From positions 1 through 32,282 of the forward strand of contig JASHOE010000258.1 of NCBI GenBank assembly GCA_030041275.1: a stretch of 32,282 bases of DNA. Reading direction: 5' to 3'. Below are positions 32,081 to 32,282 of the stretch, piece after piece. Both the position numbers and the translations under genes were made by a program. The DNA comes from Streptosporangiaceae bacterium (GTDB lineage: Bacteria > Actinomycetota > Actinomycetes > Streptosporangiales > Streptosporangiaceae). A model generated the notes under the pieces. The model had not been told where the DNA came from and ran no database searches. It saw only the letters and a program-made list of their open reading frames with translations. Within the stretch, counting starts at the first letter, position 1. Each line of letters begins with the position of its first letter.

Positions 32081-32282
32081 ATGGCCACCAACGTAACGAA
32101 TGAACAGCTAGCGACGCGGCTTGAGCACCTCGAAATCGACATGGACTGCTTTGACAAGGCCGTGGTCGACACCGGAGTGACCGCGAGCCGGGCACTGGCC
32201 CGGACCTATGCGCTTGAGGCGGTGATCTCGATCGCGCTCAAGGCTGCCGGGGTCGAGAGCACCCCGGTGACGACCGACGACT
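32081..32282 (+). CDS. Unknown protein, N-terminal part (runs off the window)
   Basis: 67 codons from an ATG preceded by AAGGAGACAGG, a strong site. The visible sequence is MATNVTNEQLATRLEHLEIDMD and onwards, ending ALKAAGVESTPVTTDD. It is helical and acidic, without a signal peptide or membrane segment, and the first helix could be a coiled coil. No family recognised from this part. Confidence 0.65.
   Translation, partial: MATNVTNEQLATRLEHLEIDMDCFDKAVVDTGVTASRALARTYALEAVISIALKAAGVESTPVTTDD

Overview
The window is about 32 kb of very GC-rich actinomycete DNA. Supporting signs are G/C at almost every third codon position, frequent GTG and TTG starts, a DUF1707/LiaF-type protein, a HTH-NB-ARC-TPR regulator of the Streptomyces type, a DrrAB-type exporter and a possible GAF-ANTAR protein. 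The genus cannot be fixed from the sequence. No tRNA, rRNA, CRISPR array, phage module or intact insertion sequence was seen. Most genes sit in short operons, each with its own regulator or operator.

Positions 1-5461: the C-terminal end of a family 2 glycosyltransferase, two leftward genes (a conserved protein usually labelled phosphatase, and a DUF1707/LiaF-like protein), a large 14-helix MFS exporter and a secreted GH16-type glucanase. Positions 5477-7681: a MarR regulator overlapping a two-gene DrrAB-like ABC exporter, apparently read from a leaderless promoter. Positions 7802-12490: an aldo/keto reductase, an 833-residue HTH-NB-ARC-TPR regulator with seven 40-residue TPR units, and a divergent ANTAR-like protein.

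Positions 12485-18601 form a redox section: a TMEM175-type channel, a second MarR regulator, a divergent F420/NADP-type reductase followed by an unusual protein built of exact 25-residue repeats (a predicted beta-solenoid), two divergent zinc-independent quinone oxidoreductases and a DoxX protein. The control regions of the aldo/keto reductase, the MarR/reductase pair and the quinone reductases share related short motifs, so they may form one small regulon. Positions 18621-21712: a hypothetical membrane protein, a TetR regulator and an MFS exporter, with two near-identical operators in the divergent gap and a strong terminator after the exporter.

Positions 21734-25863: a Pro-rich zinc-ribbon protein, then a class I [4Fe-4S] fumarase next to a class II fumarase. 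A 137-bp inverted-repeat element follows. Positions 26057-27749 hold two tandem paralogous membrane-anchored SLT-type cell-wall proteins with a CRP/GlxR-like palindrome between them. Positions 28261-30721 are an operon of rhomboid protease, amidohydrolase and methyltransferase. The right end has a small zinc-ribbon protein, a 59-residue membrane protein, a 25-codon remnant of an acyl-CoA dehydrogenase, paired hairpins and the start of an unknown gene.

Most promising for follow-up are the 25-residue-repeat protein and its coupled reductase, the shared redox-gene motifs, the twin leaderless promoters, the 137-bp inverted repeat and the acyl-CoA dehydrogenase stub. All family calls come from reading motifs by eye; no database search was run.
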